A stretch of 5,630 nt of DNA, taken from NCBI GenBank assembly GCA_937967535.1, contig CALCMV010000261.1, forward strand, positions 1-5,630, read 5' to 3'. A model generated the notes under the pieces. The model searched no databases, was not told the DNA's origin, and worked only from the letters and a program-made list of their open reading frames with translations. Shown here piece after piece: positions 1 through 4,703 of the stretch; positions within the stretch are counted from its first letter, which is position 1, and each line of letters begins with the position of its first letter. A program made the translations under genes and the position numbers. The stretch comes from an uncultured Saprospiraceae bacterium (GTDB lineage Bacteria > Bacteroidota > Bacteroidia > Chitinophagales > Saprospiraceae).

Positions 1-97
1 GCGGTGCTTCCAGCCCGCGCCGCATTAGTTTAGTATTTACACCGGAACGGGCTGGAAGCACCGTTCTACCAAACGCGGACTGGAAGTACCGCGCTAC
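1..97. repeat. Paired palindromic element, copy 1 (three hairpin units)
   Basis: Three related units are visible. Unit A (1-21, reverse orientation, probably cut by the window edge) and unit B (45-66) form an inverted pair: 2-17 is the exact reverse complement of 48-63. Unit C (74-93) follows in the same orientation as B. B has stem GAACGG/CCGTTC and C has CGCGG/CCGCG. Inside each stem a second small stem (GC/GC in B, AC/GT in C) encloses a TGGAA loop, with one unpaired A before the closing CCG. The A-B spacer begins GCCGCATTAGTTT, as in the second copy at 855-961. The layout resembles REP/BIME elements, but I do not recognise a named family. Confidence 0.85.
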
Positions 98-115
98 ATT
101 TACAAAACATTGTTT

Positions 116-853
116 ATGAACAGATTAGAAGGACAAGTTGCCATAATAACAGGCGGTGCAAAAGGCATCGGAAAAGGCATTTGCGAAGTATTTTGCAAGC
201 ATGGCGCGACTGTAATTTCGTGGGATGTGATTGATGAGGGACAAATTGCAGCAGATACAATCGCGGCGCAAGGTGGAAAAATTTCTTTTAGAAAAACCGA
301 CATTACCGACCGCGAAGATGTCAAAAAAGCTGCCGCAGAAGCCCACGCACAACATGGCAGAATCGACATTCTCATCAATAATGCGGGTATTATTCGTGAC
401 CGTTCATTTGCCAAAATGACAGATGAGGAATGGGATAGCGTCATCAACGTCAATCTCAATGGCACGTATAATGCAACGAAGGCGGTGCTGCCTTACATGC
501 GTGAAGCGGGTTACGGACGCATCGTATCGGCTTCATCTATTAATGGTGTACTTGGTGCATTTGGTCAGACGAATTATGCAGCTACGAAGGCAGCGATTAT
601 TGGTTTTACGAAGGCACTCGCCAAAGAAGTTGGCAAATACGGCATCACTGCAAATGCTATCGCACCCGGATTTATCATGACAGATATGACCGCTTCTATG
701 CCGCAAAATATAATTGATGCAGGTATTGCACAAATTCCCGTCAGACGTATTGGTACGCCGGAAGATATGGCGTATGCTTATCTGTTTTTGGCATCGAAAG
801 AAGCGGGATTTGTGAATGGACATTTGCTACATGCAAATGGTGGAGCATTTTAA
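116..853 (+). CDS. FabG-like short-chain dehydrogenase/reductase
   Basis: A 245-residue classical SDR, the normal length for 3-oxoacyl-ACP/acyl-CoA reductases. The Rossmann dinucleotide loop TGGAKGIG is at residues 12-19, D62 follows beta-3, NNAG is at 88-91, and the catalytic tetrad is N113, S141, Y154 and K158. The Ser-Tyr spacing of 13 matches FabG. The C-terminus GHLLHANGGAF is the family signature. D37 at the tip of beta-2 (VISWD) is the position that usually selects NAD(H) over NADP(H). That favours a catabolic 3-hydroxyacyl-CoA dehydrogenase over a biosynthetic FabG, but this is inference. ATG 116 is preferred to TTG 110 because it begins at the usual family N-terminus (NRLEGQVAIITGG). 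There is no Shine-Dalgarno. The gene is bracketed by two copies of a palindromic repeat, and the kinase downstream suggests a hydroxyacyl-CoA substrate. Confidence 0.93.
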   Translation: MNRLEGQVAIITGGAKGIGKGICEVFCKHGATVISWDVIDEGQIAADTIAAQGGKISFRKTDITDREDVKKAAAEAHAQHGRIDILINNAGIIRDRSFAKMTDEEWDSVINVNLNGTYNATKAVLPYMREAGYGRIVSASSINGVLGAFGQTNYAATKAAIIGFTKALAKEVGKYGITANAIAPGFIMTDMTASMPQNIIDAGIAQIPVRRIGTPEDMAYAYLFLASKEAGFVNGHLLHANGGAF

Positions 854-854
854 C

Positions 855-961
855 GAAACGTAGCAACACGTAGCACGGTGCTTCCAGCCCGTGCCGCATT
901 AGTTTTGCGATATATACGCGAGGCACGGGCTGGAAGCGCCGTGCTACGGGTGCTACGTTTC
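855..961. repeat. Paired palindromic element, copy 2 (giant imperfect hairpin)
   Basis: This element fills almost the whole dehydrogenase-kinase gap. Arms 855-895 and 922-961 pair as follows: 855-865 with 951-961 (11 bp), a small internal loop, 869-878 with 939-948 (10 bp), one T-G wobble (879/938), then 880-895 with 922-937 (16 bp). That gives 37 Watson-Crick pairs. Each arm also contains its own small hairpin, GCACGG/CCGTGC, at 873-894 and 923-944, around the same CTGGAAG core as copy 1. The 26-nt spacer again starts GCATTAGTTT. Copy 1 and copy 2 bracket the dehydrogenase gene. Confidence 0.9.
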
Positions 962-974
962 TCAATTTTTTTTT
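855..974 (+). terminator. Terminator-like hairpin plus T9 abutting the kinase start
   Basis: The long hairpin 855-961 is followed after four bases by nine T residues (966-974), and the next base is the A of the kinase ATG. This is the architecture of an intrinsic terminator, placed between two same-strand genes of likely related function. It could lower kinase expression, act as an attenuator, or protect the upstream mRNA 3' end. The long stem may instead be a by-product of a repeat insertion. Termination itself is inference. Confidence 0.35.
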
Positions 975-2036
975 ATGCAACAAGTCAGAAAAGGTGAAGA
1001 ACTTCCAGAAGTTCCTCTAAAGCAATATCTTCTTGATAACCAATTAATTGAAGATGTAAATTCGGAACTCAATGTCACTCAATTTTCCAATGGATTTTCT
1101 AATTTGACCTATTTATTGGAGATTGAAAACAAGTCGTATGTGCTGCGTCGTCCGCCTGCGGGTGCGGTCAAGCGGGGGCATGATATGGGGCGTGAGTACA
1201 AGATTTTGTCGCGGCTGTATAAGGCATTTCCCAAATCACCAAAAGCATTGACATATACAGAAAATACGGAGGTGATTGGTGCGTCATTTTATGTGATGGA
1301 AAAGGTGGATGGCATCATTTTGACGATGCGCGAAGCGAAAAAACGACAGATTCCTTCCGAAGGGTATGCACAAATTACCGATGAGTGGCTCAATACTTTT
1401 GTAGAATTGCATCGTACTGATTATGAGGCAGTTGGCTTAGGAGATTTGGGTCGTCCGGTGGGCTATGTGGAGCGACAGGTGACAAATTGGGGCAAGCAAT
1501 ACCTCAAAGCGGCTACGGATGATATTCCCGAAGCTGAAAAAGTAATGGCATGGATGCAAGAAAACCAACCCCGCGAGTACGACCACAGCTTGATTCACAA
1601 TGATTTTAAGTATGATAATGTAATTTTTGAAGATGATTCGTGGTCAAAAATTCGCGCAGTATTGGATTGGGAGATGTGTACACTCGGCGACCCTTTAATG
1701 GACTTAGGCGGTACATTGGCATATTGGACAACGAAGGAAGATTCTGAAATTCTCACTAAAAACCTCCCTTCTCCCACCATTTTTCCCGGCAATCCAAGAC
1801 GCAGAGAATTGGTAGAAATGTATGCTCAAAAAAGCGGCAGAGACATCCGACACCTGACCTTTTATTATGCTTATGGTTTGTTTAAATTGGCGGTTATCGC
1901 ACAACAAATTTATTATCGCTACCATAAAGGATATACAACTGATGAACGCTTTGCCCATCTCAATTTTGCTACGCAGGTCTTGTGTACAATGGCTTGGCAA
2001 GCAATTCAAAAAGACCAAATCGAAGATTTATTTTAG
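975..2036 (+). CDS. APH-fold phosphotransferase, ACAD10/11 N-domain / LvaA-like
   Basis: 353 residues, full length for stand-alone members of this kinase-like family. Visible motifs: an N-terminal RKGEEL segment; a nucleotide-loop equivalent NGFSNLTY at 39-46; YVLRRPP at 55-61 followed by the conserved HDMGREYKIL at 69-78; the catalytic loop HNDFKYDN at 208-215 with D210 as likely base and N215 as metal ligand; and VLDWEMCTLGDPLMDLG at 229-245, where D231 is the second metal ligand. The last two motifs are characteristic of the ACAD10/ACAD11 kinase domain and of LvaA of levulinate catabolism. Those enzymes phosphorylate 4-hydroxyacyl-CoA so that a partner acyl-CoA dehydrogenase domain can remove the phosphate. 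The neighbouring SDR fits fatty- or hydroxy-acid degradation. The substrate is not determined by sequence, and aminoglycoside resistance is unlikely. The ATG follows nine T residues directly, with no Shine-Dalgarno. Confidence 0.9.
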   Translation: MQQVRKGEELPEVPLKQYLLDNQLIEDVNSELNVTQFSNGFSNLTYLLEIENKSYVLRRPPAGAVKRGHDMGREYKILSRLYKAFPKSPKALTYTENTEVIGASFYVMEKVDGIILTMREAKKRQIPSEGYAQITDEWLNTFVELHRTDYEAVGLGDLGRPVGYVERQVTNWGKQYLKAATDDIPEAEKVMAWMQENQPREYDHSLIHNDFKYDNVIFEDDSWSKIRAVLDWEMCTLGDPLMDLGGTLAYWTTKEDSEILTKNLPSPTIFPGNPRRRELVEMYAQKSGRDIRHLTFYYAYGLFKLAVIAQQIYYRYHKGYTTDERFAHLNFATQVLCTMAWQAIQKDQIEDLF

Positions 2037-2059
2037 AACTGCTCCAGCTACGGTTTACT

Positions 2060-2284
2060 ATGAATAATCTTGCTTATGCTATAATAATTGTGATTATGTT
2101 AATGCTTGGTTTTGTGGGCATTATAGCGGGTTATATCTTTCGTATCATGTCTTACCCTTATGCCAATTTAGTACTTATGGTAAGTACGGTGATGTTTGTT
2201 TTGGCAATTTTGTTACCGCTTTTTATTTCCAATCAAAAAGAAAAAAATATTATTAACGAAGATATTTTGGATAATGAATTTTGA
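2060..2284 (+). CDS. Small two-helix membrane protein, function unknown
   Basis: 74 residues with two hydrophobic helices, about 5-27 and 34-56, joined by a short turn (RIMSYPYAN). The C-terminal tail is charged: a lysine-containing stretch (NQKEKN) followed by an acidic end. I do not recognise the family. The start lies 23 nt after the kinase stop, so co-transcription with the kinase is likely. The frame stays open upstream to 1982, inside the kinase gene, but ATG 2060 is preferred because it avoids a 55-nt overlap and places the start directly before the first membrane helix. The stop codon TGA (2282-2284) lies inside a TGACGGT heptamer repeat. The short length makes this call weaker than its neighbours, but the clean two-helix pattern and operon spacing support a real gene. 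Confidence 0.7.
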   Translation: MNNLAYAIIIVIMLMLGFVGIIAGYIFRIMSYPYANLVLMVSTVMFVLAILLPLFISNQKEKNIINEDILDNEF

Positions 2285-2302
2285 CGGTTGACGGTTGAGA
2301 GG
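2282..2302 (+). repeat. TGACGGT heptamer tract (left arm)
   Basis: Two exact TGACGGT units (2282-2288, 2289-2295) and a degenerate third (TGAGAGG). The segment 2283-2295 matches the reverse complement of 2379-2391 at 12 of 13 positions. The tract begins with the stop codon of the small membrane protein. Confidence 0.7.
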
Positions 2303-2323
2303 TATTTAAAAAATTATTTCCCG

Positions 2324-2366
2324 AAAAAAAAATAAAAAAAACTCGCGTTCTACCCTGCGTTAGAAC
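2324..2366 (-). terminator. Probable intrinsic terminator of the WD40 gene
   Basis: Read on the - strand after the WD40 stop, GTTCTA (2366-2361) pairs with TAGAAC (2352-2347) around an 8-nt loop. Five bases later come T8, A and T9 (2341-2324). The stem is short (6 bp), but the T-run is long and correctly placed about 11 nt after the stop codon. Confidence 0.45.
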
Positions 2367-2392
2367 CGTCCACCATCTACCGTCCACCGTCT
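2365..2392 (-). repeat. GGACGGT heptamer tract (right arm)
   Basis: Four consecutive heptamers, read on the + strand as ACCGTCC, ACCATCT, ACCGTCC, ACCGTCT (2365, 2372, 2379, 2386). On the - strand this is an RGAYGGT repeat. It is in opposite orientation to the TGACGGT tract at 2282-2302, and it encodes the last four residues and the stop codon of the WD40 protein. Confidence 0.75.
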
Positions 2393-3300
2393 ATTGCCCA
2401 AACCATAATTGTGCGGTCATCGCTACATGAAATGAGTTGATTTTGGTGCTTGGTCCAGAGTAATTTATTGACTGAATTGACGTGGCAGCCGTATCTTGCG
2501 GTATCAATGACTTTGAGTAATTTGAAGCTATCAGCAGCCCATATTTTAATGGTTTTGTCGCGGCTGGCAGTCGCAAAAAGATGACCTTCGGGGTGGTAGG
2601 CAATATCGTTCAATGTAAACCAATGCGCGGCTTGCGAACTGATTAATTCAAAATCACGCGCCACATCCCAGACCTTCAAATGGGCATCTCGCCCGCCACT
2701 CAACAAGTATTTGCCATCCGGCGAATAACAAACGCTAAACACCGAATTGTCGTGCGCTTTCATTATTCTTTTTTTTATTTGTAAATTATTATCCAACAAA
2801 TAAATAGCATGGTCACTGGCAGCAACTACCCATTCTTTTCGGGCTTCGTTGTAGGCAAGTGAACGCAGGCTTTCTGCTGTCAATGCGAATGTTTCGATGG
2901 GGCGCATGGTTTCGATTTGCCATTTGCTGAGTTTGCCGTCGCCGCCTGCTGTATAGATGTGTCCACCGACATATCGAATAGCAAAAATACCTTTTTTGTG
3001 GTGGTCTATATTCCGCAAATCCCGCCCCTCTTCCAACGAAATCCAATGCAATCCCCCATACATATTTCCTGCTAATAATAATTGCTTTTCCGGCACGTAC
3101 AATAGCGCGAAAATATTCCCTTCGACCTTCGCCAAGACCTTCCCTTTTTCGGTATCTTCTAAATTCCATTGAACTACCAAACCATCGCCTCCACCCGACA
3201 AAAATTCGCGCGGCGAATCCCCTTGCACAAGTGTGTATATGGAAGCACGATGCCCCGTAAGACGGGCAATTTGCTGTATGTTTCTTAGTTCATAGTTCAT
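2377..3300 (-). CDS. Seven-bladed WD40-repeat beta-propeller protein
   Basis: 307 residues from ATG 3300. Seven WD blades are recognisable, at about 14-47, 57-90, 97-128, 138-168, 178-212, 218-254 and 264-302. Blades 5 to 7 are the most canonical (AHDNSVFSV, SGGRDAHLKVWDV, ASRDKTIKIWAA, CSDDRTIMVWAI). There is no signal peptide or membrane segment and little besides the propeller, so it is probably a cytoplasmic scaffold. No partner can be named. The start is odd. The first codons (MNYELRN) are made of heptamer repeat, and no ATG, GTG or TTG lies between the repeat and the first blade, so the gene must initiate within the repeat. TTG 3342 would add 14 more repeat-derived residues. The last residues (DGGR) also come from a repeat. 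The gene follows the coiled-coil gene on the same strand, 105 nt downstream of it. Confidence 0.9.
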   Translation of the reverse strand: MNYELRNIQQIARLTGHRASIYTLVQGDSPREFLSGGGDGLVVQWNLEDTEKGKVLAKVEGNIFALLYVPEKQLLLAGNMYGGLHWISLEEGRDLRNIDHHKKGIFAIRYVGGHIYTAGGDGKLSKWQIETMRPIETFALTAESLRSLAYNEARKEWVVAASDHAIYLLDNNLQIKKRIMKAHDNSVFSVCYSPDGKYLLSGGRDAHLKVWDVARDFELISSQAAHWFTLNDIAYHPEGHLFATASRDKTIKIWAADSFKLLKVIDTARYGCHVNSVNKLLWTKHQNQLISCSDDRTIMVWAIDGGR

Positions 3301-3340
3301 AGTTCGTAGTTCATGGTTCGTAGTTCTTAGTTCGTGGTTC
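3282..3340 (-). repeat. GAACTAT heptamer tract, 8 units
   Basis: Eight heptamers of the form TTCNTRG on the + strand (CYANGAA on the -), at 3282, 3289, 3296, 3303, 3310, 3317, 3324 and 3331. The fixed bases are TTC, and the variable positions are mostly A/G/T at 4 and A/G at 6. Because 7 is not a multiple of 3, three units encode a seven-residue peptide period (NHELRTT/NYELRN-like). The tract contains the WD40 start codon. Confidence 0.85.
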
Positions 3341-3356
3341 AATTAATTGTAAAAAA

Positions 3357-3389
3357 CTATGAACTATGAACTGGCAACTATGAACTGAT
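3357..3389 (+). repeat. CTATGAA heptamer tract, inverted partner
   Basis: Four units (CTATGAA, CTATGAA, CTGGCAA, CTATGAA) plus a partial one. Segment 3357-3370 is the exact 14-nt reverse complement of 3289-3302. With the 3282-3340 tract it can form an imperfect hairpin over an AATTAATTG-containing gap. It lies between the coiled-coil stop and the WD40 start, so a transcript-level role such as 3' end formation is possible but not shown. Confidence 0.75.
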
Positions 3390-3405
3390 AGCCTTTAAAC
3401 ATGCT

Positions 3406-4398
3406 CTAGTTCCTATCCACTACTTTCCCGTTTGAAATGATGGGCATGACACCAAATTTCATTGGCAATCGGCGGTCATTTTTTACATAGGTCAGTTGGA
3501 GTTGGTAGTTGTTGGAAGTTTTTTCCTGCGTATTCGTGTGTTCAAGAATAATCGGATTTTTATCGAAAGTAAAACGCATGGATTTTGCATTATTTTCTGA
3601 ATCGGGAAATTCGGGATTCGACTCACGCAATGACAAAGGCTGCCCCGTATCCATATCCACTACTGTCATTTCAAACTCCTGTCCTACAAGCAGTTCCTGT
3701 TGTTCGTGGTAGAGGCTGAACTCCACCCTTGTTCTATCCCAATTGTTCTTTTTGAGGCGTTTTATCCCTTTGTCATTTTTCTCTTTTTGCAGGGAAATTT
3801 GCTGGAAGTTGACCACCGTTTTTTCAATAATATCAAGGTTGTTTCGATACAGTTCTTCTTCCTCTTGCTTATCCATCAGGTCATTGACGAGGGCATCTTT
3901 TTCCGACAGTGTTTGATAAGTTGTAGCACGCAGATTATCCATTTCGGTATTGACGGCAATGCGTTGGTCTTCAAGGTCTTTTATTTTTGCAAGGTCGGCT
4001 TTTTTTGAACGGTCTAATGCCGCAATTTGCTCTTTCAATTCCGCTATTTTTCCCTCTCTTTGCTGCATCTCGGTGCGTATGCCTTCGATGGTTTCGCGTT
4101 GAGAATTGATGCGAAGTTTGAGGTCGCTGATTTCTTTTTCCAATCGCTGAATTTGGGTACTGAGTTTCGTTTTTTCACCTTCCAATGCTTGATTGGCTTC
4201 GGTGAGTTCTTCGCTGCGTTGGATGGCAAGTTCTTTGGAATTACGCTCCTTTTCCAATGAGGTTTCTAACTCCGAAATAGCCTGTTCTTGTGAGCTAAGG
4301 GTCGCATCTTTTTTCTTGCCTTCATTTAATTGAAAAACACCCCAAATCAATGCAAGTGCCAACAAAACGAAAGCAATAATGGTGATAATTTTATTCAT
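3406..4398 (-). CDS. Membrane-anchored coiled-coil protein with C-terminal beta-rich domain
   Basis: 330 residues. Residues 4-23 form one hydrophobic helix (IITIIAFVLLALALIWGVF), which is probably an uncleaved anchor because no lipobox or clear cleavage site follows. Residues about 33-205 are charged and heptad-rich in E, K, L, Q and I, without helix breakers, as in a long coiled coil. Residues about 218-330 change character: alternating hydrophobic and polar residues with WDRTRVEFSLYHEQQELL and FEMTVVDMDTGQPLSL suggest a compact beta domain, which I cannot assign to a family. Residues 205-220 form a basic linker (KNDKGIKRLKKNNW). With three positive residues following the helix at K28-K30, topology is ambiguous. 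The likely role is a structural or tethering element of the envelope (inference). There are no cysteines. The start is the only ATG before the membrane helix, and no Shine-Dalgarno is present. Confidence 0.82.
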   Translation of the reverse strand: MNKIITIIAFVLLALALIWGVFQLNEGKKKDATLSSQEQAISELETSLEKERNSKELAIQRSEELTEANQALEGEKTKLSTQIQRLEKEISDLKLRINSQRETIEGIRTEMQQREGKIAELKEQIAALDRSKKADLAKIKDLEDQRIAVNTEMDNLRATTYQTLSEKDALVNDLMDKQEEEELYRNNLDIIEKTVVNFQQISLQKEKNDKGIKRLKKNNWDRTRVEFSLYHEQQELLVGQEFEMTVVDMDTGQPLSLRESNPEFPDSENNAKSMRFTFDKNPIILEHTNTQEKTSNNYQLQLTYVKNDRRLPMKFGVMPIISNGKVVDRN

Positions 4399-4406
4399 AA
4401 AATAAA

Positions 4407-4435
4407 CGAATGAGTGAATGAGTGAATGAATGAAT
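4407..4435 (+). repeat. GAATGAGT octamer tract
   Basis: From 4408 the sequence reads GAATGAGT, GAATGAGT, GAATGAAT, GAAT, an 8-nt (internally 4-nt) period. It lies 9 bases upstream of the coiled-coil start codon. Segment 4407-4419 (CGAATGAGTGAAT) is the exact reverse complement of 4680-4692, just past the thioredoxin stop. Confidence 0.75.
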
Positions 4436-4437
4436 CG

Positions 4438-4453
4438 TATATTACGATTTTAA
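4438..4453. repeat. 16-nt direct repeat, copy 1
   Basis: TATATTACGATTTTAA, identical to 4517-4532 and 79 nt from it start to start. Both copies lie upstream of the coiled-coil gene, so they could be regulator sites or relics of a duplication. Confidence 0.7.
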
Positions 4454-4516
4454 GTTACTTAATTTTTTTACGAATTTATTGATAATTCCCTTGAAATCAT
4501 TCTTGTATTCGTGGCT

Positions 4517-4532
4517 TATATTACGATTTTAA
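4517..4532. repeat. 16-nt direct repeat, copy 2
   Basis: A perfect second copy of TATATTACGATTTTAA. The flanks differ (GAATCG before copy 1, GTGGCT before copy 2), so the identity stops sharply at the 16-mer. Confidence 0.7.
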
Positions 4533-4610
4533 ATCTAATTTTCCGGTTAACTAACTCCCATTTTATCCAAAATCCAATTAATTATAAATTATTTAAAAAA
4601 ATAATATTTG

Positions 4611-4644
4611 CAAAAATAAAAATAAATAAACTACTCGCGTTCAA
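4611..4644 (-). promoter_or_regulatory. Weak Bacteroidota-type promoter match
   Basis: On the - strand TTG (4644-4642) is followed after 23 nt by TATTTTTG (4618-4611), matching the Bacteroidota -7 consensus TAnnTTTG with a TTG-type -33 box at the upper limit of spacing. It would give a leader of about 200 nt to the coiled-coil gene, containing both 16-nt direct repeats. Chance matches are likely in DNA this AT-rich. Confidence 0.22.
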
Positions 4645-4679
4645 TTAGTAATTTTAAATCAGCAAATTGGTAATGTGAT

Positions 4680-4692
4680 ATTCACTCATTCG
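4680..4692 (-). repeat. Inverted copy of the GAATGAGT octamer
   Basis: ATTCACTCATTCG, the exact reverse complement of 4407-4419, located 11 nt beyond the thioredoxin stop codon. Confidence 0.65.
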
Positions 4693-4703
4693 CTTCTTGA
4701 TAA

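Larger units (their letters stand above)
4399..4703. other. 305-bp intergenic region with nested repeats, no gene
   Basis: The gap between the thioredoxin stop and the coiled-coil start. It is very AT-rich and I find no credible ORF. It holds an octamer repeat at one end (4407-4435) with an inverted copy at the other (4680-4692), a 16-nt direct repeat (4438-4453 and 4517-4532), and one weak promoter match reading toward the coiled-coil gene. Confidence 0.7.

Noticed and set aside
110..115. TTG start two codons upstream of the dehydrogenase ATG
   Set aside because: ATG 116 gives the standard SDR N-terminus, and nothing favours the TTG.
100..465. Antisense reading frame over the 5' part of the dehydrogenase
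   Set aside because: The opposite frame is a complete SDR with all catalytic residues. The antisense product has no recognisable features.
900..907. TAGTTTTG inside the repeat spacer matches the Bacteroidota -7 box TAnnTTTG upstream of the kinase
   Set aside because: No TTG/TTTG box lies 17-23 nt upstream. The same spacer in copy 1 reads TAGTTTAG, so the match is not conserved.
1982..2059. N-terminal extension of the small membrane protein into the kinase gene
   Set aside because: The added residues are the shifted frame of the kinase C-terminus, and ATG 2060 sits right before the first membrane helix.
3301..3342. Longer WD40 start at TTG 3342
   Set aside because: It adds only repeat-derived residues; ATG 3300 is the stronger codon, though both lie in the repeat.
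3282..3389. Possible CRISPR array from regularly spaced repeats
   Set aside because: Units are 7 nt, contiguous, without spacers, and no cas gene is nearby.
3700..4260. Phenylalanine-rich + strand frames over the coiled-coil gene
   Set aside because: They are complements of Glu/Lys-rich codons (GAA/AAA to TTC/TTT), a normal shadow of a coiled-coil gene.
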